From contig JAHIPN010000132.1 in the NCBI GenBank assembly GCA_018894595.1, positions 1 through 18,552 of the forward strand: 18,552 nucleotides of DNA, given 5' to 3'. The DNA is from a bacterium. Its GTDB lineage: Bacteria; Atribacterota; JS1; SB-45; 34-128. Of this stretch, positions 7,357 through 14,974 are shown piece after piece. The notes under the pieces are model-generated. The model saw only the letters and a program-made list of their open reading frames with translations. It did not search any database and had not been told where the DNA came from. Position numbers and translations under genes: made by a program. The first letter of the stretch is position 1. Each line of letters starts with the position of its first letter.

Positions 7357-7590
7357 ATCGAGAAGCCAAACAAAATTTATGGTAACATATTTAAAAAGAT
7401 GGTATTATAAAAAAAATAAGTACGATACAGCAAATAGAAATACAAAGCAAATCTGATTTTCTAAACATCTATACTAAAAAATAAAGTTAAAAAATGGAGG
7501 TGATAAGCAAGGGGAAAATTAGTCAGGAGAAAATTCTAAAAATATTTGCACGAATAATTAAGTTTAAAATTTAAAGTGGAGGTAAATTTA
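7357..7590 (+). promoter_or_regulatory. ggt upstream region with extended -10 and an orphan Shine-Dalgarno
   Basis: The marR-ggt spacer is 361 bases (7230-7590). After the marR promoter and the T-tracts, this half holds an extended -10 candidate, TGGTATTAT at 7400-7408, which would give a leader of about 175 bases. A near-perfect ribosome site, GGAGGTGAT, lies at 7497-7505 with no normal start codon at the right distance. The real ggt site GGAGGT is at 7578-7583. A 26-codon frame (7494-7574) ends just before it. No other gene was seen. Confidence 0.45.
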
Positions 7591-9291
7591 ATGAAAAGGT
7601 TCACTAAGAAATCTGTTTGTTTTGTACTGATTTTTTTAATATTTTTCTGTTTAGCATTTTTAGCAGAAGGAGCAGACAGGCATACTCCTATTGATACAGT
7701 AGCAGAAAATGGTATGGTAGCTGCTGCTCATCCCTTAGCCGCTCAGGCAGGAGTGGAAATTTTAAAGCAAGGTGGTAACGCCATTGATGCTGCAGTAGCC
7801 ACTGCGTTTGCCTTAAATGCTGCTGAACCCAATGCCTCTGGTCTTGGCGGTGGGGGATTTATGCTGATTCGTTTTGCTAAAACAGGAGAGATTATTGTTA
7901 TAGATTATCGTGAACATGCTCCATTAACTGCTACAAAAGATATGTTTGCTTCTGATCAATCAAAAAAGGAACTCTGGACTAAATTAGGAGGTAAAGCAAG
8001 TGCGGTTCCCGGGACATTAATGGGCTTGAGTACTGCATTAGAGAAATATGGTACTATGACCTTAGCTGAAGTGATGGCACCCGCAATTTCCTATATGGAA
8101 GAGGGATTTGAAATAACTGAAACCTTTAGTGATATGATTAAAAGTAATTTCGACAAGCTGACTGCATGGAATGATCCTGATAAAATTGCTTATCTTAAAG
8201 ATGGACTTCCTTTAGAAACAGGTGATATATTAGTGCAAGCGGATTTAGCAAAAACTTACCGAGAAATTTTAGACAAGGGAGTGGGACATTTATATGGCGG
8301 TGAACTAGGGAAGAAGATTGTAGATGCAGTTAATGCAAAAGGGGGAATATTCAGCATAGATGATTTTAAAGCTTACCAACCGTATATTCGTGTACCTGTG
8401 AAGGGGAATTACCGCGGATATGATATTTATTCTATGCCTCCCCCTAGTTCTGGTGGAACTCACTTAATCCAGATTCTTAATATAATGGAGAATTTTGATA
8501 TTGCGAATATGGGATATCTTGGTCCTACCCATATCTCTGTTATGGCTGAGGCAATGAAGATGGCTTTTTCTGACCGGGCTAAATATATGGGAGACCCAGG
8601 GTTTGTTAAAGATATTCCTTTGGAAGGATTAACTTCTAAAGAATATGCCAACTATCTTGCAGATCAGATTGATGTTAGAAATCCAAAACAGGAAATACCT
8701 GCAGGGGAACCAGCTACCTTTGAACACCATAGTACCAGCCATATATCTGTAGTTGATGCAGAAGGAAATATTGTATCTTTGACCCAGACCATTAATTATT
8801 TCTTCGGTTCTGGAGTAATCGTTCCAGGCGTTGGTATAATTATGAATAATGAAATGGACGATTTTTCCACAAGCCCAACATCTGTTAATGCTCCTGAACC
8901 AGGCAAAATTCCTTTATCAAGTATGTCACCTACTATTGTAGAAAAAGATGGAAAACCGTTTATGATTCTTGGTACACCGGGTGGTACCCGTATTTTTACT
9001 GCTATGACTCAGATTATATCCAATGTTATTGATTTTGGTATGAATATGGACGAAGCGATTGAAGCTCCCCGTATGCATTGTTATTCTTCTGCTGGGAAGA
9101 CCAAGCCAATCTATTGTGAAAGCCGTATTCCATCTATTACTATTAAAACCCTTAGACTCTTAGGAAATGAAGTAGACGTAAAAGGTGATTATGACCTTTA
9201 CTTTGGTGGAGCTCAAGGCATTATGGTAAAGGATGGCGTGATGTATGGCGGAGGAGATTCACGTCGTGATGGTGTAGCCATTGGTTATTAG
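7591..9291 (+). CDS. ggt: Secreted gamma-glutamyltranspeptidase
   Basis: This N-terminal nucleophile hydrolase of 566 residues cleaves gamma-glutamyl bonds in glutathione, gamma-glutamyl peptides or poly-gamma-glutamate. The signal peptide spans residues 1 to about 27 (KRFTKK, hydrophobic core, then AEGA). The large subunit carries R107 in DYREHAP, equivalent to the substrate-carboxylate arginine. The precursor should self-cleave before T382 in HHSTSHISVVD, which becomes the catalytic threonine. In the small subunit, NNEMDDF (419-425), PLSSMSPT (441-448) and GTPGGTRI (461-468) are the substrate and oxyanion motifs, all intact. ATG 7591 is chosen over GTG 7576 because GGAGGT lies seven bases before the ATG. 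Given the pgs genes nearby, polymer trimming or recycling is a reasonable inference; glutathione use is the alternative. Confidence 0.95.
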   Translation: MKRFTKKSVCFVLIFLIFFCLAFLAEGADRHTPIDTVAENGMVAAAHPLAAQAGVEILKQGGNAIDAAVATAFALNAAEPNASGLGGGGFMLIRFAKTGEIIVIDYREHAPLTATKDMFASDQSKKELWTKLGGKASAVPGTLMGLSTALEKYGTMTLAEVMAPAISYMEEGFEITETFSDMIKSNFDKLTAWNDPDKIAYLKDGLPLETGDILVQADLAKTYREILDKGVGHLYGGELGKKIVDAVNAKGGIFSIDDFKAYQPYIRVPVKGNYRGYDIYSMPPPSSGGTHLIQILNIMENFDIANMGYLGPTHISVMAEAMKMAFSDRAKYMGDPGFVKDIPLEGLTSKEYANYLADQIDVRNPKQEIPAGEPATFEHHSTSHISVVDAEGNIVSLTQTINYFFGSGVIVPGVGIIMNNEMDDFSTSPTSVNAPEPGKIPLSSMSPTIVEKDGKPFMILGTPGGTRIFTAMTQIISNVIDFGMNMDEAIEAPRMHCYSSAGKTKPIYCESRIPSITIKTLRLLGNEVDVKGDYDLYFGGAQGIMVKDGVMYGGGDSRRDGVAIGY

Positions 9292-9300
9292 AAAATAGCA

Positions 9301-9315
9301 TTTACTAATAGCAAA
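9301..9315. promoter_or_regulatory. Dyad resembling the marR operator
   Basis: TTTACTA-A-TAGCAAA is a 15-base dyad with one mismatched pair. Read on the minus strand it begins TTTGCTATTAG, the same as the marR-proximal site at 7261-7271. It lies nine bases after the ggt stop and 259 before the permease start, so it could let the same regulator act on the permease genes. Confidence 0.35.
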
Positions 9316-9322
9316 CAAAAAT

Positions 9323-9444
9323 ATATGAATTTTAAACATTAAAATTCATATTAAAAGTGCTTTACAGTTTAATATGAAAATGTCGTAACCCTATCAAAGG
9401 CATATCAAAATGCCAATTGACGGGGTTGCGACATCTATCTTTTT
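9323..9444 (+). terminator. Structured region after ggt: overlapping hairpins and a terminator-like stem
   Basis: Three stems follow each other. Stem 1 pairs 9323-9335 with 9339-9351 (13 perfect pairs, 3-base loop). Stem 2 pairs 9347-9355 with 9368-9376 (CATATTAAA/TTTAATATG) and overlaps stem 1, so they exclude each other. Stem 3 pairs 9380-9391 with 9423-9434 (12 pairs, one G-T) around an inner hairpin GGCAT/ATGCC (9399-9403/9410-9414), followed by TTTTT at 9440-9444. Stem 3 can end ggt transcription; the alternative stems may make it conditional, or the block may be a decayed mobile hairpin element. The rest of the spacer up to 9560 shows no clear promoter. Confidence 0.55.
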
Positions 9445-9574
9445 AGGTGATACTTATTTTTTGGGCAATTAAAACACGATGTTTTTGGATCCTAAATATT
9501 TTCAAGAACTCATCTTATATCTTTAGATTCTTTAAAAAAAACAAATCAAGTTACTATGAAAGGAGAATGATTTA

Positions 9575-10852
9575 TTGGCCAGCATTGAATTAGTTTATTT
9601 TTTAGTAATGGTAGGAGTATTTGCTTTTTCCACCTTTAAATTTAAATTACCAGTCGGAGTGTCAATGGTTTTAGCGGCAGTTTCGGGGACATTAATATCC
9701 GGATTCGGCATTCCAATTCGCCATCTGGTAGAAGGTGGATTTAATTATATAAATACTATTTTAGTTATTGCCACTGCAATGATTTTTATGGAAGTAATTC
9801 AATATAGTGGAATGATGGATACGGTTACTCGGTGGATAATTGAGCGTTTTCATCGTTACCCTTCACTTTTATTAATCGGCCTTTCTTTTGTTGTAGTCTT
9901 TCCGGGGATGATTACCGGCTCTTCTACCGCAGCAGTATTAACTTCTGGTGTGCTAGTATCCCCAATTTTAATTTATATGGGCTTTCCCAAGGTGATTACT
10001 GCAGCATTGGTAGCTATGGCTGCAGTATATGGAGAGGCAGCCCCTCCGATCAATGTAAATGCTTTAATTATTGGAGGGGGTATTGATCTACCCTATATCG
10101 GGTTTGGTTTACCGCTTATCATAGTTACAGTACCTTTAATCATTGTAGTTAGTCTTTGGTTGGGAAGGAAATATTTAGCTAAATTTAATTATGAAAAGAT
10201 AAAAGATAATCTTCCTCCTTCTTACACTAAAGAATATGGAATAAAACTATTTCTTCCTATTATATTTTTAGTCATTTTAATGACCGGGGAAAAATTGTTT
10301 CCTAAAATATTTCCAGGATTAGGGATGCCGGTTAGTTTTTTGTTAGCCAGTTTTGCAGGTTTATTCTCTGGTAAAAAGTTTAATTTCTTTAAAATTTCTA
10401 AAGAGGCAATTCATGATGCCTTACCAGTGTTAGGGATCTTGGTCGGAGTAGGAATGTTTATCCAGGTTATGACCTTAACCGGGGTAAGAGGTTATCTGGT
10501 AATTAATTCTCTTAGTTTACCAAAAATACTTCTTTATTTAGGGATTTCGGTTAGCATGCCTCTTTTTGGAGCAGTCTCAGCTTATGGCTCTGCATCAGTA
10601 TTAGGGGTGCCTTTTGCTTTAGCGTTATTAGAGAAGAGTACAATTATTACTGTTGCAGCTCTTTCTCAATTAGCAGCCTTGGGCGACTTAATGCCACCTA
10701 CTGCTTTGGCGGGTATATTTGCGGCTCAAATAGTTGGAGAAAAAAATTATTTCAAAGTTCTAAAATATTGCATCTTACCTACCATTGTAACCGCTGCTTG
10801 GTGTATATTTATAATCATAATTGCTAATAGCTTAGCAAAAATAATACTATAA
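9575..10852 (+). CDS. TRAP-type large permease subunit (DctM-like)
   Basis: This is a 425-residue integral membrane protein with about eleven to twelve helices. It looks like the large permease of TRAP transporters in the ion transporter superfamily. The key conserved stretches are FPGMITGSSTAAVLTSG near residues 109-125 and YGEAAPPINVNALIIGGG near 150-167, with a matching polar motif in the second half (SAYGSASVLGVPFAL and GDLMPPTALAGI). These hairpin regions bind sodium and substrate. The start is TTG with AGGAG nine bases upstream; no in-frame ATG is closer. A normal TRAP system needs a DctP binding protein and a DctQ small subunit, and neither is seen. The small gene directly downstream may take the second place. 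Its substrate is unknown; glutamate or gamma-glutamyl products are suggested only by neighbours. Confidence 0.82.
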   Translation: MASIELVYFLVMVGVFAFSTFKFKLPVGVSMVLAAVSGTLISGFGIPIRHLVEGGFNYINTILVIATAMIFMEVIQYSGMMDTVTRWIIERFHRYPSLLLIGLSFVVVFPGMITGSSTAAVLTSGVLVSPILIYMGFPKVITAALVAMAAVYGEAAPPINVNALIIGGGIDLPYIGFGLPLIIVTVPLIIVVSLWLGRKYLAKFNYEKIKDNLPPSYTKEYGIKLFLPIIFLVILMTGEKLFPKIFPGLGMPVSFLLASFAGLFSGKKFNFFKISKEAIHDALPVLGILVGVGMFIQVMTLTGVRGYLVINSLSLPKILLYLGISVSMPLFGAVSAYGSASVLGVPFALALLEKSTIITVAALSQLAALGDLMPPTALAGIFAAQIVGEKNYFKVLKYCILPTIVTAAWCIFIIIIANSLAKIIL

Positions 10853-10861
10853 GGGGCAGTG

Positions 10862-11008
10862 ATGTTAACTATAATTTATCGAATCATAGTTGTTTATTTA
10901 ACCATTTTAATTATCCTTGATATTTGGGATGAAGTTGATTATTGGAAGCAGCTTACAGGAGTAATGGTAATTATTCCTTTTATATTAAGAATATTAATGA
11001 TTAAATAA
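10862..11008 (+). CDS. Small two-helix membrane protein, 48 residues, unrecognised
   Basis: This short gene starts with ATG nine bases after the permease stop and has AAGGGG as its ribosome site; a GTG directly before the ATG is also in frame. It ends at TAA 11006-11008, and the M14 gene starts 34 bases later. The protein begins MLTIIYRIIVVYLTILIILD, one membrane helix, followed by a polar link (IWDEVDYWKQ, acidic and aromatic) and a second hydrophobic segment (LTGVMVIIPFILRILMI). I do not recognise the family. It may be a reduced small subunit of the permease or an accessory protein like the tiny PgsE/CapE, but it has no visible similarity to those. Position, spacing and an intact frame support it being real. 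Confidence 0.65.
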   Translation: MLTIIYRIIVVYLTILIILDIWDEVDYWKQLTGVMVIIPFILRILMIK

Positions 11009-11042
11009 GAATTTTATAAAAAATTAGAAGAAGAGGTATAGG

Positions 11043-12167
11043 ATGAAAAAAAATCATATAACCGCACTTGTTTTTATATTTATAGCTTTCTTGATAATAA
11101 TAATTTCAGGAAAATCCTTTATGGATAAATGGGAACCGGATGTAATCGTTAAAGGCCTAGGCGTAACCAAAGTCGCAGTTTTGAGTGATTATTTTCCCGA
11201 GCTGAAAGGAAAGTACGGCGATAGCCCGGTCTATTTTTTAGAGGGTGAAGAACCTGGCGGAACTATTTTTATTTTAGGCGGAACTCATCCCAACGAACCT
11301 GCTTCAATGCTTACTGCTGTGCTATGGATTGAAAATGCAATAGTTGAAAGGGGAAGAGTTATTGTTCTTCCTCAGGCTAATCTTAGCGGGTTTTCTCACA
11401 ATGACCCCCAGGAAGGATCTCCTCAAAATATTTATTTTACTACTCCTTCGGGTGTAAGAAGATTTAGATACGGTTCCCGAGCCACCAACCCCATTCATCA
11501 ATGGCCCGACCCGGATATTTACATTAATCAACATGACCAACCTCTTTCGGGTAGTGATAATCGAAATTTAAATCGAGGCTATCCCGGGAACCCTTATGGT
11601 AGCTACACTGAGCAAGTTTGTTATGGAATTATGGAGTTAATCCGTAAGGAGAAATGTGATTTATCCTTTGATTTACACGAGGCATCCCCGGAATACCCGG
11701 TTATTAATGCGATTGTAGCCCCGGATAGGAGTTTAGATATTGCCAGTATGGTAGTGATGGATTTGCAAATGGAAGAAATTGAAATGAATTTAGAACTTTC
11801 CCCTCCTGATTTTCATGGTTTATCCCACCGGGAGTGGGGAGATTATAGTGATACCATGCCCATCCTTATGGAAACTGCTAATGCTTCCCAGGGAAGACTA
11901 AGGGGTAGAACTGATGAAAATCTGGTTCTTACAGGAAAAGATAAAATGTATGTTCAAGCCGCTAAACTAGGCAGACTTTATGTCCCTTACGACGAAGATG
12001 GTCATCCCATTGAAGAACGGGTAGGGCGGCATACATTTGCCATAGAAACTTTTATTAGTAATTTTAATATGCTTTTTCCAGATAAGACAGTGGAATTTAG
12101 CGGAATTCCTTCTTATCAAGAGATATTAAAAAATGGATACGGTTTTTATTTAAAAGAAGTGAAATAA
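11043..12167 (+). CDS. M14 family zinc metallopeptidase, succinylglutamate desuccinylase/aspartoacylase-like, membrane-anchored
   Basis: This 374-residue protein has a single N-terminal hydrophobic segment (residues 8-22), so the enzyme faces outward as a signal-anchored or exported protein. The zinc ligands fit M14: H82 and E85 in GGTHPNEPA and H212 in FDLHEASPEYP. N173, R174, N177 and R178 in SDNRNLNRGYP match the substrate-binding DLNRNFP motif, and E277 in PILMETANAS fits the general base. Family members remove acyl or amino-acid groups from the N-terminus or side chain of glutamate or aspartate; this outward-facing version could cut gamma-glutamyl chains or amino-acid conjugates. The ATG follows GAAGAGGT (AGAGG about six bases upstream). 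It likely belongs to the permease operon. Confidence 0.83.
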   Translation: MKKNHITALVFIFIAFLIIIISGKSFMDKWEPDVIVKGLGVTKVAVLSDYFPELKGKYGDSPVYFLEGEEPGGTIFILGGTHPNEPASMLTAVLWIENAIVERGRVIVLPQANLSGFSHNDPQEGSPQNIYFTTPSGVRRFRYGSRATNPIHQWPDPDIYINQHDQPLSGSDNRNLNRGYPGNPYGSYTEQVCYGIMELIRKEKCDLSFDLHEASPEYPVINAIVAPDRSLDIASMVVMDLQMEEIEMNLELSPPDFHGLSHREWGDYSDTMPILMETANASQGRLRGRTDENLVLTGKDKMYVQAAKLGRLYVPYDEDGHPIEERVGRHTFAIETFISNFNMLFPDKTVEFSGIPSYQEILKNGYGFYLKEVK

Positions 12168-12242
12168 ATTATTGAAGATAGTTAACCTGCTATAATTGTT
12201 AAAAATAATAATAGTTCTTAAAGTATTTTATCTGATAAAAAT

Positions 12243-12273
12243 ATCCCCTTCCCCGGTTTTCGGGAAAGGGGAT
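12243..12273 (-). terminator. Rho-independent terminator of the DUF6305 gene
   Basis: The arms ATCCCCTTCCCCG (12243-12255) and CGGGAAAGGGGAT (12261-12273) pair over 13 bases with one mismatch and a five-base loop. On the minus strand a T-run follows (ATTTTTATC). It lies 67 bases after the DUF6305 stop and 75 after the convergent M14 gene, for which it may also serve, although no T-run follows on the plus strand. Confidence 0.8.
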
Positions 12274-12339
12274 TAAGTATGTAGGAAACTCATTTTCAAT
12301 ATTTTTTTAAAATACCCATTTTAAAAATAAGGGTAAACA

Positions 12340-12921
12340 TTACTCTTGTAAAATTTTATCAAAATAACCCTTCATTAATTCGCCTGTTGCTAAAATTTTA
12401 GTTACAAACTCTATAGAAATTTCTTTCTCTTTGCTGATTTGGGTAAAATACCCGTCTTTGTTTCCATTTTCCACTACGATTAGATGATTAGCATAAGGAA
12501 CAACTTCATTAAGGAAGGCGTCTGATAATGCCCCTCTTCTTGCTTCTCCTCCCACATGCATAACCAAGATTTTAACAGTTCTCACCTTTGATTCCTTTAT
12601 TAATTCTTGAGCACGAACAAGCTCCTGTTCTTTATCAATTCCGGCTGCTCCCAAGCCTTTTGAGCTTCCACCTACGACTATTACCAATATTTTGTAGTTT
12701 TTTATTATATCTGGTTTAGCAACTTGCTCAAAATCACAAGTGAGTTGTAATTTATCAGCTACTACTTTAATCATGCGGGCATCTGCGCTCTGGCCGACAG
12801 AGGTGATTAAGATATCCGGACTTTTTTCTCCGGTACTTGAATCCGCGCTTATCCCAGCACTAAGAGAAAGTAAAGCAATTAATAAGACCGCCATAAAAAT
12901 ATAAATTTTTTTAATTTTCAT
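12340..12921 (-). CDS. DUF6305 family secreted protein
   Basis: This 193-residue protein has a clear signal peptide (residues 1-26: KIKK, a hydrophobic core, then GISA before D27). The mature part is a compact alpha/beta domain with the DUF6305 pattern: DILITSVGQSADARMIKV (36-53), YKILVIVVGGSSKGLGAAGID (76-96), ILVMHVGGEARRGALSD and LIVVENGNKDGYFTQIS. No enzyme motif is known to me. From memory, such proteins often occur near secondary transporters in anaerobes, so a binding or accessory role outside the membrane for the nearby permease is possible. GGAAGGGG precedes the ATG. It is transcribed away from rlmD and towards the M14 gene. Confidence 0.75.
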   Translation of the reverse strand: MKIKKIYIFMAVLLIALLSLSAGISADSSTGEKSPDILITSVGQSADARMIKVVADKLQLTCDFEQVAKPDIIKNYKILVIVVGGSSKGLGAAGIDKEQELVRAQELIKESKVRTVKILVMHVGGEARRGALSDAFLNEVVPYANHLIVVENGNKDGYFTQISKEKEISIEFVTKILATGELMKGYFDKILQE

Positions 12922-12965
12922 TTATAATTCCCCTTCCTTTTAGAAAAATATATTTTTGTTTATTA

Positions 12966-12994
12966 AATATATCATTTTACATTGGGAATGTAAA
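12966..12994 (-). promoter_or_regulatory. Promoter of the DUF6305 gene with an overlapping dyad
   Basis: On the minus strand, TTTACA (12989-12994) and TATATT (12966-12971) are separated by 17 bases. The perfect dyad TTTACATT-GGG-AATGTAAA (12976-12994) covers the -35 box and most of the spacer, as expected of a repressor operator. On the plus strand a TATAAT for rlmD lies at 13046-13051 with only a weak -35. Confidence 0.65.
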
Positions 12995-13180
12995 TAAAAA
13001 TACAGGATACTGAAAATAAGAATGAAACTAAAAAACATTCTATTGTATAATAAAGCAAGACAAGATAAGATTTAATAGGCAGAATAAAGTTTAATTTTGG
13101 CCGGAAGATACAAAGAAAAAGAGAAGGCGTTAGTTTATTAATTAACCAGTAAATATTTAATAAGAAAAATAGGAGATAAA

Positions 13181-14545
13181 ATGAACGATAAGCCAGTGCA
13201 GTTGGAAGAAAGCTACGAACTTATTATAAGGGGTTATTCTCATCAGGGAGAAGGGATAGGCAGGGTGAATAATTTTACTGTTTTTGTACCCGGGGCAATT
13301 CTTGAGGAAAGAGTGAGGGTAAAGATTATCGAAGTAAAAAAGAATTTTGCCCGCGGCCGATTAGAAGAATTTATTTTGACCTCACCTCATAGAGTAAAAT
13401 CCCTCTGCCCCGTTTATCATCTCTGCGGAGGCTGCCACTTGCAGCATATAGCTTATGAAAAACAGTTAGAAATGAAAAAGGGAATAGTAGAAAATGCTTT
13501 GGACAGGATAGGCAATCAAAAAATCAAAGCTTTGCCCACCATAGGAATGAAAGACCCCTGGCGTTATCGCAACAAAGGCTATTTTCAAGTGAGCCAGGAA
13601 AAAGGAAGGGTGCGATTAGGATTTTACAAAGCAGGCAGTTATGATTTTGTACCAGCCAGCGGATGTGTTCTATTCAGTTTGCAAATTAATAGATTGGTTA
13701 GCTATTTGGAAGAACAATTAAGTTTGCAAAAAGTTACCGTATATAACAGCAAAACCGGGGGAGGAAATTTAAGGAATATCTTAATAAGAGAGAGCAGGAG
13801 CACGGGAGAAATAATGATAGTTTTTATTACCAAAGAAGATAATTTGGGGTTTGACCAAAATATTTTAAATGATTTAGTCAGCACATTCCCTCAAGTCGTC
13901 TCTATTTATCAAAATATTAATAGGAGCCCTAAAGCGGTTTTGCTGGGAAAAGATTTCCGGCTTTTGAAAGGGAAACCTGATTTGGAAGATGCCATTGGCC
14001 CATTTAAATTTAAAATATCGCCCCAGTCTTTTTTCCAGGTTAATACGGCGCAGGCGGAAATATTAAATGAAAAAATATTAGAATATGCAAATTTAAGCGG
14101 AGAAGAAACGGTTATCGATTCTTATTGTGGAACGGCGGCTATTTCTATCTATGCGGCTAAGCAGGCCGAAAAGGTGTATGGTATCGAAGTAGAAAAAAGC
14201 GCTGTCAGGGATGCTAAAATTAATTGTGAGTTAAACGGTATCTCTAATTTAAAATTATTTACCGGAAAAGCAGAAGAATGGCTCTATCAATGGAGGAGAA
14301 GCGGCGAAGAAGTTCATCTTGTTATAGTGGACCCGCCCCGCAAGGGGTGTTCTTCAAAAGTTTTAAAAGGGATTATAAAGATTAAACCAAAGAAAATTAT
14401 ATATATATCCTGTAATCCGGCAACTTTAGCCCGTGATTTAAAATATCTCACCAAAGATGATGATTACAAATTGAAAAAAGTTTTGCCCATAGATATGTTT
14501 CCTCAGACGGGCCACATAGAATGCATTTCATCTTTAGAAAGGTGA
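13181..14545 (+). CDS. rlmD: 23S rRNA (uracil-1939-C5)-methyltransferase
   Basis: This SAM-dependent RNA methyltransferase of the RumA/TrmA family has 454 residues. An N-terminal TRAM domain (about 10-65, GYSHQGEGIGRV) binds RNA. C76, C82, C85 and C162 (CPVYHLCGGCHLQ, SGCVLF) fit the iron-sulfur ligands. The SAM site is IDSYCGTAAIS (312-322), followed by VDPPRKGC (383-390). The nucleophile is C411 in SCNPATLARDL and the base E447 in GHIEC. The four-cysteine cluster and length match RlmD rather than TrmA; RlmC and other paralogues are a less likely alternative. ATG with AGGAG upstream. A TATAAT box at 13046-13051 may drive it. Its stop codon touches the stop of convergent pgsC. Confidence 0.88.
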   Translation: MNDKPVQLEESYELIIRGYSHQGEGIGRVNNFTVFVPGAILEERVRVKIIEVKKNFARGRLEEFILTSPHRVKSLCPVYHLCGGCHLQHIAYEKQLEMKKGIVENALDRIGNQKIKALPTIGMKDPWRYRNKGYFQVSQEKGRVRLGFYKAGSYDFVPASGCVLFSLQINRLVSYLEEQLSLQKVTVYNSKTGGGNLRNILIRESRSTGEIMIVFITKEDNLGFDQNILNDLVSTFPQVVSIYQNINRSPKAVLLGKDFRLLKGKPDLEDAIGPFKFKISPQSFFQVNTAQAEILNEKILEYANLSGEETVIDSYCGTAAISIYAAKQAEKVYGIEVEKSAVRDAKINCELNGISNLKLFTGKAEEWLYQWRRSGEEVHLVIVDPPRKGCSSKVLKGIIKIKPKKIIYISCNPATLARDLKYLTKDDDYKLKKVLPIDMFPQTGHIECISSLER

Positions 14546-14974
14546 CTAATAAAAAAGCAGTAAAATTAAACGAACTATAATGGAAACAATTGCTAAAGAA
14601 TAAAGGGTGGGGAAGAGACCTTGTCTTCTCATTTCATTGGCTATCAAACCTGGAATTATGTAACCTATGCTCCTGAGCTCGATCCCGGAAATAGGTATTG
14701 TAATAATAATCTCCTCGATTAACCATTTTAATAGGAAGCCGATAAGTATCATAGCTAAAAATCTACGCCGCCCGTATAGAATAATATAATTAGAGAGCTT
14801 GCTTACAATAAAATAAGTAAGCAAAGCTACCAATAAAGTAACTAATATTCTGATTGGCTGATCCAAGAATAAGGCGATATAACCGGGAACCACTATCCCC
14901 CCAGGGGATAGTCCTACTATTTCATAGAAAGCAAAACTTACCACTATTCCTATTCCAATAGCTTGATAGATCAT
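14546..14974 (-). CDS. pgsC: Poly-gamma-glutamate biosynthesis protein PgsC/CapC
   Basis: This 142-residue membrane protein of about four to five helices has the normal PgsC length. The family signature is the N-terminal part: FAFYEIVGLSPGGIVVPGY (15-33) followed by ALFLDQP. YIILYGRRRFL comes before a second hydrophobic block, and a conserved IPGLIANEMRRQG lies near the C-terminus. PgsC works with PgsB in the membrane-bound synthase; in Bacillus the complex also has PgsA. The gene starts within the pgsB stop (ATGA, four-base overlap), so the two are translationally coupled. There is no third pgs gene downstream: the next base begins the convergent rlmD stop. Confidence 0.93.
   Translation of the reverse strand: MIYQAIGIGIVVSFAFYEIVGLSPGGIVVPGYIALFLDQPIRILVTLLVALLTYFIVSKLSNYIILYGRRRFLAMILIGFLLKWLIEEIIITIPISGIELRSIGYIIPGLIANEMRRQGLFPTLYSLAIVSIIVRLILLLFY

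Noticed and set aside
7262..7456. 64-residue plus-strand frame in the marR-ggt spacer
   Set aside because: It covers the marR promoter and T-tracts, and its composition (Phe, Asn, Lys, Ile) simply reflects AT-rich DNA.
7576..7590. GTG start of ggt five codons upstream
   Set aside because: The GTG overlaps the GGAGGT site that serves the ATG at 7591, which directly precedes the signal peptide.
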